From Novosphingobium sp. AAP83 (GTDB taxonomy: Bacteria; Pseudomonadota; Alphaproteobacteria; Sphingomonadales; Sphingomonadaceae), in assembly GCF_001295795.1 (NCBI RefSeq), contig NZ_LJHY01000039.1, positions 1 to 64,000 of the forward strand: a stretch of DNA of 64,000 bases, read 5' to 3'. Of this stretch, positions 44,460 through 52,775 are shown one piece after another (the first letter of the stretch is position 1; each line of letters opens with the position of its first letter). The position numbers and the translations under genes are program-made. A model generated the notes under the pieces. That model saw only the letters and a program-made list of their open reading frames with translations. It made no database searches and was not told the origin of the DNA.

Positions 44460-45647
44460 ATGTCGATCACCCCGCTGATGCCCGTATATCCCCGGTGCGG
44501 CGTGCGTCCGGTGCGCGGCGAGAACTGCCACCTGATTTCGGAAGATGGCACGCGCTATCTCGATTTTGCCAGCGGCATTGCGGTGAACATCCTGGGCCAT
44601 TCGCACGAGCATCTGATTGGCGCGATCCAGCGTCAGGCCGCTACGCTGATGCACGTCTCGAACCTCTACGGTAGCCCGCAGGGTGAACGGTTGGCCCAGC
44701 GGCTGGTCGATCTGACGTTTGCCGACACGGTGTTTTTCACCAATTCGGGCGCAGAAGCGGTGGAGTGTGCGATCAAGACGGCGCGCGCCTATCATTCGGC
44801 CGTGGGTAACGACCACAAATATGAGCTGATCACGTTCAAGAACGCATTTCATGGCCGCACGATCGCAACGATCAGCGCGTCCAATCAGGAAAAGATGCAC
44901 AAGGGCTTTTTGCCCATGCTCGACGGTTTCAAATATGTCGACTTTGACGATCTTGAAGCTGCCAAGGCAGCAATCGGCCCTAACACGGCAGGCTTTATGG
45001 TGGAGCCGATCCAGGGCGAAGGCGGCATTCGCGATGCCTCGGACGAATTCCTCAAAGGCCTGCGCGATTTGTGTGACGAGCACGACCTGATGCTGGTTCT
45101 TGATGAAGTCCAGTGCGGCGTTGCCCGCACCGGCACGTTCTATGCCTACGAACAATATGGCCTGACGCCCGACATTCTGGCAACCGCCAAGGGCATCGGC
45201 GGCGGTTTTCCGATGGGCGCTTGCCTTGCCACGGAAAAGGCTGCGCGCGGCATGGTGGCCGGCACGCACGGCAGCACCTATGGCGGTAATCCGCTGGCAA
45301 TGGCTGCTGGCGAGGCGATCCTTGACGTGGTCGCCAACGATGAATTCCTGGCCGAAGTGCGCGCCAAGGGGGAGCGGCTGCGCGGACGGATCGAGCAGTT
45401 CATCGGGAATTACCCGAATTTGTTTGCAGGCGTGCGCGGGCGCGGCCTGATGCTCGGGCTTATGATGAAAGTGGAACCACGGCCTTTCGTGGTGCACATG
45501 CGCGACAATCACCAGTTGCTGACAGTGACCGCAGGGGACAACACCGTGCGTGTGATCCCGCCGCTGGTCATAGACGATAGCCACATCGATGAATTCATGG
45601 AGCGGCTCTCGGCAGCCGCCGCCAGCTATGAGGTCCCTGCGACATGA
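44460..45647 (+). CDS. argD: acetylornithine aminotransferase
   Basis: This 395-residue PLP enzyme makes N-acetylornithine in arginine synthesis. Class III aminotransferase blocks are present: [52 protein letters not shown] and the PLP Lys in [21 protein letters not shown] lies 6 bases before the ATG at 44460, which decides against ATG 44454. It overlaps argF by 4 bases. Some family members also act on succinyldiaminopimelate. Confidence 0.93.
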   Translation: MSITPLMPVYPRCGVRPVRGENCHLISEDGTRYLDFASGIAVNILGHSHEHLIGAIQRQAATLMHVSNLYGSPQGERLAQRLVDLTFADTVFFTNSGAEAVECAIKTARAYHSAVGNDHKYELITFKNAFHGRTIATISASNQEKMHKGFLPMLDGFKYVDFDDLEAAKAAIGPNTAGFMVEPIQGEGGIRDASDEFLKGLRDLCDEHDLMLVLDEVQCGVARTGTFYAYEQYGLTPDILATAKGIGGGFPMGACLATEKAARGMVAGTHGSTYGGNPLAMAAGEAILDVVANDEFLAEVRAKGERLRGRIEQFIGNYPNLFAGVRGRGLMLGLMMKVEPRPFVVHMRDNHQLLTVTAGDNTVRVIPPLVIDDSHIDEFMERLSAAAASYEVPAT

Positions 45648-46570
45648 TCCGGCATTTCCTCAATCTTGGCGATGCGGGCGGCGATGCCGTTGCAGCGATG
45701 ATCAACGACGCGCTTGATCGCAAGGCAGCGCGTGCCGGTGTGCCCAAGGGGACGCCCGACGCCGATACGCCCTTGGCAGGCCATGTCCTGGCGATGGTGT
45801 TCGAAAAGAGCTCGACCCGCACACGTGTGTCGTTCGACATTGCGATGCGGCAACTGGGCGGCGCGGCCATCACACTGGATTCAAGCAACACGCAATTGGG
45901 CCGGGGCGAAACGATTGCCGATACCGCGCGCGTGCTCAGCCGCATGGCCGATGTGATCATGCTGCGCACCGATGATCACGCCAAAGTGGAAGAGCTGGCG
46001 CATTTCGCCACGGTTCCGGTGATCAATGGACTGACGGACCTGTCACACCCCTGCCAGATCATGGCCGATCTGCTGACCGTGATCGAACACGGCAAGGCCC
46101 TGCCCGGCCTGGAAGTGGCGTGGCTGGGCGACGGCAACAACGTGCTCAATTCTATAGTCGAGGCTGCGGGACTGATGAAGTTCAACGTCCGCATCGGCGT
46201 GCCCGAAGGCTATGATCCGGACGCAGCCTATATCGCAGCGGCGCAAGCAGGCGGTGCAAATATAAAGATCATCCGCGATCCGGCCGAAGCCGCGCGCGGA
46301 GCCGACGTGATCGTCACCGACACATGGATTTCGATGGGGCAGGCGCATGCTGAAGCCAAACTGGCGGCAATGGCACCCTATCAGGTCAACGACACACTGA
46401 TGGCCGGGGCCAAGGCGGACGCCCTGTTCCTGCACTGCCTGCCCGCCCATCGCGGCGAGGAAGTAACGGATAGCGTGATGGATGGCCCACAATCGGTGAT
46501 CTGGGACGAAGCGGAAAACCGCATTCACGCCCAGAAATCGATCCTGCGCTGGGTCTTCGGACAGATTTGA
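45644..46570 (+). CDS. argF: ornithine carbamoyltransferase
   Basis: This 308-residue enzyme makes citrulline from ornithine and carbamoyl phosphate. The carbamoyl-phosphate loop reads [20 protein letters not shown], with [13 protein letters not shown] and the ornithine loop [14 protein letters not shown]. Length and motifs are standard for the anabolic enzyme. It overlaps argD by ATGA. Confidence 0.96.
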   Translation: MIRHFLNLGDAGGDAVAAMINDALDRKAARAGVPKGTPDADTPLAGHVLAMVFEKSSTRTRVSFDIAMRQLGGAAITLDSSNTQLGRGETIADTARVLSRMADVIMLRTDDHAKVEELAHFATVPVINGLTDLSHPCQIMADLLTVIEHGKALPGLEVAWLGDGNNVLNSIVEAAGLMKFNVRIGVPEGYDPDAAYIAAAQAGGANIKIIRDPAEAARGADVIVTDTWISMGQAHAEAKLAAMAPYQVNDTLMAGAKADALFLHCLPAHRGEEVTDSVMDGPQSVIWDEAENRIHAQKSILRWVFGQI

Positions 46571-46581
46571 GAGCGAAATTC

Positions 46582-47481
46582 GTGAGTGAACAGGCCCAGC
46601 CTTCGACCGGCTTTGATCAATTGCTGCACTTTACGCTGCCCGACCGCGATGCGCGCGGGCGGGTGGTGCGGCTCGGCCCTGTGCTCGACACGATCCTGTC
46701 TGCACACAGCTATCCTGCGCCAATCCGAAGCGTTCTGGCCGAGGCTCTGGTGGTTACAGCCTTGCTAGGCTCGCTGTTGAAGGATCAGGGCAGCCAGATG
46801 ACCGTGCAGGCGCAGACCAAGGGCGGCGTTATCGACCTGCTGGTGTGCGACTATCGCGACGGAGAACTGCGCGGGTATGTTCGCCATGACCGCGCGCGGC
46901 TCGACGAGCTTGGCCCGAACCCGTCGCTGTTTGCGCTGTTTGGCGAGGGGTATCTGGCGATAACCTTCGATCTTGCCGCAACCGGCCAGCGATATCAGGG
47001 TATTGTTCCGCTTGAGGGCAGTTCGCTGGCAGAAGCGTGTGAGCAGTATTTCTTCCAATCGGAACAAGTACCGACTTTGCTTCGCGTGGGACTGCATCAC
47101 ACACCATCCGGCTTTGTCGCAGGGGGCCTGCTGTTGCAACACTTGCCTGAAGGCGAGGAAGGCCGCGAGCGCCTGCACGTGCAACTGGATCATCCCGAGT
47201 GGGAGCACGTTTCGGTTCTTGGCCGGTCCATCAGGGATAGCGAACTGGTTGATCCGGCACTCGACCTTGAATCCGTGGTCTGGCGTTTATTCCATGAGGA
47301 GCGCGAAATCCGCGTGGAAAGCGGCCCCGCCCTCACCCGGGGCTGCCGCTGCACGATCGAGCACTATCAGGATATCCTCTCACGATTCGCAGCCGCAGAC
47401 CGTGAGGAGATGAAAAACGATGACGGGCTGATTGTGGTGGATTGCGCGTTCTGCTCTCGCGAGTTCGGAATAGACCTCTAG
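46582..47481 (+). CDS. hslO: Hsp33 redox chaperone
   Basis: This 299-residue chaperone is activated by oxidation. The zinc-binding cysteines are CxC (RGCRCTIEHYQ) and CxxC (DCAFCSREFG) near the C-terminus. The N-domain has the family start FDQLLHFTLPDRDARGRVVR and later KGGVIDLLVCDYRDGELRGY. The GTG at 46582 has GAGAG 8 bases upstream; TTG at 46567 is an alternative. It follows argF, a pairing common in alphaproteobacteria. Confidence 0.94.
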   Translation: MSEQAQPSTGFDQLLHFTLPDRDARGRVVRLGPVLDTILSAHSYPAPIRSVLAEALVVTALLGSLLKDQGSQMTVQAQTKGGVIDLLVCDYRDGELRGYVRHDRARLDELGPNPSLFALFGEGYLAITFDLAATGQRYQGIVPLEGSSLAEACEQYFFQSEQVPTLLRVGLHHTPSGFVAGGLLLQHLPEGEEGRERLHVQLDHPEWEHVSVLGRSIRDSELVDPALDLESVVWRLFHEEREIRVESGPALTRGCRCTIEHYQDILSRFAAADREEMKNDDGLIVVDCAFCSREFGIDL

Positions 47482-47615
47482 TCATCTGAATCTAACAGCA
47501 CTTTTCACGATTCACCGTGGACGCATACCGTTTCATCGCAGCAACAAAAGTGATACAAACAAGGCTGTGACCGAAACCATAGCTGGTGGTCCTGGCCCAT
47601 GTGAAAGTCTGCCCG

Positions 47616-48047
47616 ATGGCTACAAAGATTCGGCAAATCGCAAACGTCGTGCAGTTCTGCGCCTTGGCTGTTTGCGCCTATACCGGTTTTTCAAGTACGG
47701 CAGGCGTTGCGCAAGGACCTGCGCTGGCCATGCTGGACCGGCTTGAAGCCGGGTTGTGGGAAGTGAAGCCGCATGGTGCGCAAAGCAATTCGGCACAGAT
47801 GTGCATCGATAACGGGCGCAAGCTTATCCAGATCCGCCATGCCCGCGAAACGTGCCGCCGGTTCGTGATTGAAGACACGCCGACTTCTGTTGTTGTACAA
47901 TACACCTGCCCGACGGGCGGCTATGGCCACACCGAATTGCGGTTCGAAAACCAGCGCCTTGTACAGGTTGAAACGCAGGGGATCGACAATGGCCTCCCCT
48001 TCAATTTCACTGCCGAGGCAAGACGTACGGCCAGTTGCAGCCGCTAG
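47616..48047 (+). CDS. exported protein, DUF3617-like
   Basis: This 143-residue protein has an N-terminal export signal (VVQFCALAVCAYTGFSSTAG). The mature part has LEAGLWEVKPHG and five cysteines before a final C at TASCSR, with CRRFVIEDTPTSVVVQYTCP. This resembles the DUF3617 pattern (glw..t....g......C). The function is unknown; it is probably periplasmic. ATG 47616 is chosen; GTG 47601 or ATG at 47586 are alternatives. Confidence 0.65.
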   Translation: MATKIRQIANVVQFCALAVCAYTGFSSTAGVAQGPALAMLDRLEAGLWEVKPHGAQSNSAQMCIDNGRKLIQIRHARETCRRFVIEDTPTSVVVQYTCPTGGYGHTELRFENQRLVQVETQGIDNGLPFNFTAEARRTASCSR

Positions 48048-48100
48048 AGCTTCCGGCGAAATCATTGCATTACAGGTCTGGCACCGCTAGCCCGTTAACG

Positions 48101-48802
48101 ATGTGTGCTATGCCTTCTGACGTGCCCTTGCCGCTTGCTGTTGTTCTGCTTTCCGGCGGATTGGATTCGATGGTCTGCACCGCCCTTGCGCAAGAGCAGG
48201 GCTTTCGGGTGCTTGCGCTGACCATTGACTATAACCAGCGCCATCGGGTGGAGCTGGAATTTGCCAGAACCATTGCGCAGCGGTTGGGCGTGGAGCGGCA
48301 TATCATCCTGCCGATGGATTTACGCCAGTTTGGCGGATCCGCTTTGACCGCTGATATTGCCGTACCCAAGGACGGCGTTGGCAGCGATATACCTATCACA
48401 TATGTGCCTGCGCGCAACCTGATTTTTCTGTCGCTCGCTTTGGCCTGGGCCGAAGCTGCCGGATCAAAAGACTTGTTTATCGGGGTGAACGCACTGGACT
48501 ATTCGGGATACCCTGATTGTCGGCCAGAATTCGTCGGCGGGTTTGAAGCGCTCGCCTGCGTGGCCACCAAAGCCGGCAGTGAAGGCGGGACCGTTACTGT
48601 TCACGCCCCGCTGCAACACCTGAAAAAATCCGAAATCGCCAAAGAAGCGGCACGGTTGGGGCTGGATGCAGGACAAAGCTGGTCTTGTTACGATCCTCTG
48701 CCGGATGGGAGAGCCTGCGGCGTATGCGACAGTTGTCGTCTGCGGCGCGCAGGATTTGCAGAGGCAGGCCTTGATGACGGAACCCGATACGGCAGCAACT
48801 GA
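48101..48802 (+). CDS. queC: 7-cyano-7-deazaguanine synthase
   Basis: This 233-residue enzyme makes preQ0 in queuosine synthesis. The PP-loop is VVLLSGGLDSMVCTALAQ, followed by ALTIDYNQRHRVELEFA, VPARNLIFLSLALAWAEAAG and the zinc-type CxxC pair GVCDSCRLRRAGF. The start is at ATG 48101 or 48110; no strong ribosome site separates them. Its last 29 bases overlap the MFS gene in another frame. No other queuosine gene is adjacent. Confidence 0.92.
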   Translation: MCAMPSDVPLPLAVVLLSGGLDSMVCTALAQEQGFRVLALTIDYNQRHRVELEFARTIAQRLGVERHIILPMDLRQFGGSALTADIAVPKDGVGSDIPITYVPARNLIFLSLALAWAEAAGSKDLFIGVNALDYSGYPDCRPEFVGGFEALACVATKAGSEGGTVTVHAPLQHLKKSEIAKEAARLGLDAGQSWSCYDPLPDGRACGVCDSCRLRRAGFAEAGLDDGTRYGSN

Positions 48803-50366
48803 ACGAGCAAAGCTTGAGCCTCACAACGGCGAAGCATCGGCTTATAGCTGGTATGTCCTTGGCGTGCTGGTGCTGGTTTATGTGCTGAACTTTGTCGATC
48901 GGCACATCCTGTCGATCCTTGCCAACGACATCAAACGCGATCTTTCGCTGACAGACGCAGATCTGGGATTCCTTTACGGGACCGCGTTTGCGGTATTCTA
49001 TGCGGTATTCGGCATTCCTTTGGGACGGCTTGCAGACAACTGGCACCGCGTAAAACTGATGAGCTTCGGTTTGGCTCTGTGGTCGATCATGACGGCGATA
49101 TCGGGTTTTTCACGAAGTGGCATACAACTCACGACGGCCCGCATTGGCGTTGGCGTCGGTGAAGCAACCGCCAACCCGGCGGCCTACTCGCTCATCTCCG
49201 ATTATTTTCCGCAACGGCTGCGGGCTACCGCGCTGGCGATCTATTCATCGGGATTGTTCATCGGTGGCGGTTTATCACTGCTGGTTGGTGGCATGATCGT
49301 GGAGCAATGGAACCTGGCGTACCCCAACGGCGGACCGCTGGATTTGGTGGGCTGGCAAGCCGCATTCATAGCTGTTGGCTTGCCCGGCGTCTTTCTTGCA
49401 CTTTGGGTAGCCACGATCCACGAGCCCATTCGCGGAGAGATTGATGGTTTGCCAACAAAAGCCGCGCCCGCCCCGTTCAAGGCTTTCTTCGCAGAACTTA
49501 TGAATGTGATCCCGCCGATCACGCTGCTTGGCGCTGCACGCCGCGGGCCTTCAGCGCTGGCCGTGAACGTGCTGGCAGCCGTTTTGATTACCGTTGCGGT
49601 TATAGAGTTCACTACGCTCCTCGGGCTTGGCACGCGCCAACAATGGATTTTCGTCGGATTTGGCGTCTACGCTGTGTTCAGTTGGGCCAGCGCCCTCAAA
49701 TCGTCAGATACGCCAACATTCAACCTCATTTGGCGTTCGCCCGCATTCCTGTGCATCATTCTGGGCTATGGCATGGTCGCCTTCGCAGCCTATGCCGTGT
49801 CATACTGGACCGCACCCTATGCCGAACGCACCTTTGACATTGCGAAAACAGAGCTGGGTTGGTTTATCGGCGCACCAAGCGCGCTTTCAGGCTTTCTAGG
49901 TGTGATTTTTGGCGGGCGGGCGGCGGATTATCTCCACTCGCGAATCCCCGCCGGGCGCGTTTACATCGTATTGTTCGGATTGCTGGCACCTGTGATCCCG
50001 ACGATCATTGCATTTCGGACCGAAAGCTTCGCGATCTTTGTAATATTCTCGTTCTGCGGCCAACTCCTGTCCAGCACAGCGCTGGGCGCAGCCGCCGCAG
50101 CCAGCCAATCGCTGGTACTGCCACGCATGCGCGGCACGGCTACGGCCACTTTCCTGCTCTCGACAACGCTGGTCGGGCTGGCGCTTGGACCGTTCACTGC
50201 GGGCTATATCTCGGCGACACACAACGATGATCTCGCGCTCGGCGTAATCTCTACATTCGCGTCAATGCCGGTCGGGCTGGTCCTGCTCGTTTGCGCCATA
50301 CGCCTCTATTCCGCAGCGCAAGCGAACATCGAAAGCCGCGCCCGCGCAGCGGGAGAGAGTATCTAG
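48774..50366 (+). CDS. MFS transporter, spinster-like
   Basis: This 530-residue carrier has about 12 membrane segments. MFS signatures are visible: LNFVDRHILSILANDIKRDL, FGIPLGRLADNWHRVKLM and GVGVGEATANPAAYSLISDY, a set typical of the spinster-like subfamily. A cytoplasmic loop lies near residues 220-260. The substrate is unknown. ATG 48774 is inside the end of queC; the longer frame from 48666 is unlikely. It is convergent with sodC, 12 bases apart. Confidence 0.9.
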   Translation: MTEPDTAATERAKLEPHNGEASAYSWYVLGVLVLVYVLNFVDRHILSILANDIKRDLSLTDADLGFLYGTAFAVFYAVFGIPLGRLADNWHRVKLMSFGLALWSIMTAISGFSRSGIQLTTARIGVGVGEATANPAAYSLISDYFPQRLRATALAIYSSGLFIGGGLSLLVGGMIVEQWNLAYPNGGPLDLVGWQAAFIAVGLPGVFLALWVATIHEPIRGEIDGLPTKAAPAPFKAFFAELMNVIPPITLLGAARRGPSALAVNVLAAVLITVAVIEFTTLLGLGTRQQWIFVGFGVYAVFSWASALKSSDTPTFNLIWRSPAFLCIILGYGMVAFAAYAVSYWTAPYAERTFDIAKTELGWFIGAPSALSGFLGVIFGGRAADYLHSRIPAGRVYIVLFGLLAPVIPTIIAFRTESFAIFVIFSFCGQLLSSTALGAAAAASQSLVLPRMRGTATATFLLSTTLVGLALGPFTAGYISATHNDDLALGVISTFASMPVGLVLLVCAIRLYSAAQANIESRARAAGESI

Positions 50367-50378
50367 AGCCAGATGACG

Positions 50379-50918
50379 TTAGAGCAGAAAACGCAACAAG
50401 ACCCCGCAGGCAATGCGGCCACCGCTGTTGCCGCTCGGGTCCGTCTTGTAATCATCCGGTCCGGCATGGAGGACAATCGCGGTTCCGTCGGCATCAAACA
50501 GATTGGCCAGGAGATCGGCGGCAGTACCCGTCAATTGGCTCGCGATCATGCCATTGCCATCCGGCCCGACGATGATGTTTGGCAGATCGCCCACATGTGG
50601 TCCCGCGGGATTCAGACTGCCGTGCTGGTGCGCCGTCGGGTTCAAGTGCCCTCCGGCTGTGGTAAATCCGGGCGCTTCGCATCTGCCGGTCGTGTGCAGA
50701 TGAATGCCGTGTTCGCCAGATGCCTGACCCGATACATTGGCGCGAAACATCACTGTGGTCCCGCTTTGCACGATCTCCACCGAGCCAACACTCTGTCCGG
50801 AGGCATTCGCCAATGCCGCTGTGGCAAGCGTGTTTGCGTTGCTCTGCGGCGGAACCGTCGCGCACGCTCCGAGTGATAGTGTTGCCACAAGAGCAACAAG
50901 AGCCATTCTCATTTTCAT
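50379..50918 (-). CDS. sodC: Cu/Zn superoxide dismutase, lipoprotein
   Basis: This 179-residue enzyme removes superoxide in the periplasm. A lipobox (LSLGAC) suggests a lipid anchor. Metal-ligand blocks are present: GIHLHTTGRCE, GGHLNPTAHQHGSLNPAGPH with GDLPNIIVG, and ADGTAIVLHAGPDDYKTDP; the disulphide partner is in GGRIACGVL. The ATG at 50918 has GGAG 7 bases upstream, and two further ATG codons follow within five codons. Confidence 0.94.
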   Translation of the reverse strand: MKMRMALVALVATLSLGACATVPPQSNANTLATAALANASGQSVGSVEIVQSGTTVMFRANVSGQASGEHGIHLHTTGRCEAPGFTTAGGHLNPTAHQHGSLNPAGPHVGDLPNIIVGPDGNGMIASQLTGTAADLLANLFDADGTAIVLHAGPDDYKTDPSGNSGGRIACGVLLRFLL

Positions 50919-50956
50919 TATCAATCTCCGCGCACAGGTCCGTCGAAGGCTATAAC

Positions 50957-50988
50957 GAAAAAGGGGCCGGATTTCTCCAGCCCCTTTC
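50957..50988 (-). terminator. intrinsic terminator of ompA
   Basis: On the minus strand AAAGGGGCTGG pairs with CCGGCCCCTTT around a 6-base loop, and TTTTC follows. It lies about 25 bases past the OmpA stop and before sodC. Confidence 0.8.
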
Positions 50989-51012
50989 AAGAAACTCGGT
51001 TTTACCCGAAGA

Positions 51013-52098
51013 TTACATGCCCGAACCCGGACCATACGTGATTTCCACGCGACGGTTCTGAAGTTCACGCACGCCGTCCGAAGTTGGAACGCGTGGGTTA
51101 GCTTCACCGAATGCCTGATTCGTGATCGAACCATCAGGGATGCCGTGCGAGGTCAGGTACGAACGGACCGACGTGTTACGACGCTCCGAAAGGCCCTGGT
51201 TGTACTTCGCGGTACCCGAACGGTCAGCATAACCGGCGAGCATGATCGGCACGCTGGCGCAGTTACCATAGGCGGTAACAGCGTTGTCCAGAATGGTCGA
51301 AGCTTCCGGCGTGATGTCCGACTTATCCCAGTCGAAGAACACGATGTACGGACCCTTGTTGCACACCACTGGTGGCGGCGGTGGTGGCGGTGGGGGTGGC
51401 GGTGGTGGGGGTGGCGGTGGAGGCGGCGGCGGAGCAGCTTCCTCAACCGGGGCGGCGCCACCGAAGTTGTAGGCCAGAGTGGCAAGCAACGAGTGCGAAC
51501 GGAAACGGGTGCGCACGTTGTTTCCGCCACCATTTACCAGATCGATACCGTTCTGGTTAAAGAAGCGATACTTCAGGCCAAGGTCGACATTGTCGCTGAT
51601 TGGTGTCCGGATGCCGGCCAGTGCTTGCCATGCAAAACCTGTGTCCGAATCGGCAATGCTGCGTGCAGCATTGTTGTAAAGCATGCCAATCTTTGCACGG
51701 CTTACGCCAACGCCGCCACCGACGAAGCCCTGAAGGCCATCGTCTGGGCCGAAGTCAAGCAGACCGTTGACCATGAAGCTGAGAGCTTCAGCGCCACCGC
51801 CCAATTGTGCTTCTGTCAGGTTAACGCCTGGAGCCTGGTATGCCTGCTCTTCTGCACGGCGATAGCTGACTTCGCTTTCAAGACGGAAACCGCCGAAATC
51901 GTAACCAACGATACCACCGAAATCATAGCCGGTCTTCGTATCAAGCACGCCGAGTTGACCCGAACCGGTGAGGTTCTCAATGTCTTCTACGATCATCGCG
52001 CCAGCATCTGCTTCGACATACCAAGAACCATCCCGCGCAAGCGCCGGTGATGCCATGGCAGTCGTGGCTAAGGCCAAGCCTAGGACAAGTTTCCGCAT
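51013..52098 (-). CDS. OmpA-type outer-membrane protein
   Basis: This 361-residue protein has a signal peptide (cleavage after SPALA), an eight-strand type beta-barrel of about 200 residues, a linker of 21 consecutive prolines, and a C-terminal OmpA domain. The peptidoglycan-binding loop is recognisable (AVTAYGNCASVPIMLAGYAD, then NQGLSERRNTSVRSYLTSHG and ELQNRRVEITYGPG). It would anchor the outer membrane to peptidoglycan. The linker is coded by mixed CCN codons. Confidence 0.94.
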   Translation of the reverse strand: MRKLVLGLALATTAMASPALARDGSWYVEADAGAMIVEDIENLTGSGQLGVLDTKTGYDFGGIVGYDFGGFRLESEVSYRRAEEQAYQAPGVNLTEAQLGGGAEALSFMVNGLLDFGPDDGLQGFVGGGVGVSRAKIGMLYNNAARSIADSDTGFAWQALAGIRTPISDNVDLGLKYRFFNQNGIDLVNGGGNNVRTRFRSHSLLATLAYNFGGAAPVEEAAPPPPPPPPPPPPPPPPPPPPPVVCNKGPYIVFFDWDKSDITPEASTILDNAVTAYGNCASVPIMLAGYADRSGTAKYNQGLSERRNTSVRSYLTSHGIPDGSITNQAFGEANPRVPTSDGVRELQNRRVEITYGPGSGM

Positions 52099-52196
52099 TA
52101 TTGTTTCCCCTTATAGCGACATCATGCCACGTCGTGCAGTCTGTCTACCGGTTCCAAAGTGGTCATGCAAGTGGACAAACACACTCACTGTTGCAT

Positions 52197-52221
52197 AAAA
52201 ACAACGAATTCGGTTCGTTGT
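52197..52221 (-). terminator. candidate terminator of the GTA operon
   Basis: On the minus strand ACAACGAA pairs with TTCGTTGT (5-base loop), followed by TTTTA. It lies 76 bases past the last GTA-like gene and 99 bases before ompA. A second ACAAC/GTTGT pair at 52227-52242 lies just upstream. The AT-rich stem makes this tentative; the repeats may instead be an operator for ompA. Confidence 0.45.
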
Positions 52222-52297
52222 GACATACAACACAGTAGTTGTGGGAGCCCTCATGTCCCGTTGGAATGCTGCAAGTGCATTTTAGTTCCTGTTAGTC

Positions 52298-52750
52298 CTA
52301 CGAAAAAATGCCGAGTTGTTTGAGAGCGGTCACTAACACAGCCAAGGACGCTCTGGCCTCAACATCTACATTGGCGCCTCCTGTCGGCAGATTCGGGGCC
52401 AACGGCATCGCCCAGCCTCCAGAATATTGCCGGTATGTGCCCAAGCCCCGATCAAAGGCGCGCATGCCCACGCTTGGTTGAATAAACCGCCAGCCACCCT
52501 CTGTCCAACCAGCGATTTTGTCTGTCTGCCCGGCAAAAGCACCCGTTGGCGCAGCTCCGACAATCCATGCCATTCCAGCAGCAGGCGCAATAGGAGGCGC
52601 AGAGGCAACGCCCTCCACATTGCCAGCCAGCAATATGTCGATAGCCACCAAAGCCTCGTTAACCGTTGTTTCTTTTTGTGCTTGCCCCGCAAAAAGCATC
52701 GGCAGTCCAAGACAGGGTGTTGCTGTGGAGTAACTAAGGGGTTCGGTCAT
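52298..52750 (-). CDS. DUF2793 domain protein, last gene of GTA operon
   Basis: This 150-residue protein has the DUF2793 pattern: LGLPMLFAGQAQKETTVNEA, ILLAGNVEGVASAPPI and AFAGQTDKIAGWTEGGWRFI with a glycine-tryptophan-rich end. The family occurs with phage-tail and GTA clusters and may be a tail or fibre protein that binds surfaces; that role is inferred. It follows the tail hub gene by 25 bases. Confidence 0.75.
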   Translation of the reverse strand: MTEPLSYSTATPCLGLPMLFAGQAQKETTVNEALVAIDILLAGNVEGVASAPPIAPAAGMAWIVGAAPTGAFAGQTDKIAGWTEGGWRFIQPSVGMRAFDRGLGTYRQYSGGWAMPLAPNLPTGGANVDVEARASLAVLVTALKQLGIFS

Positions 52751-52775
52751 TTCAGGAACCTTTCCAATTTTGGAT

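Noticed and set aside
44424..45584. 386-codon minus-strand frame opposite argD
   Set aside because: His/Arg-rich antisense shadow; argD has all aminotransferase motifs.
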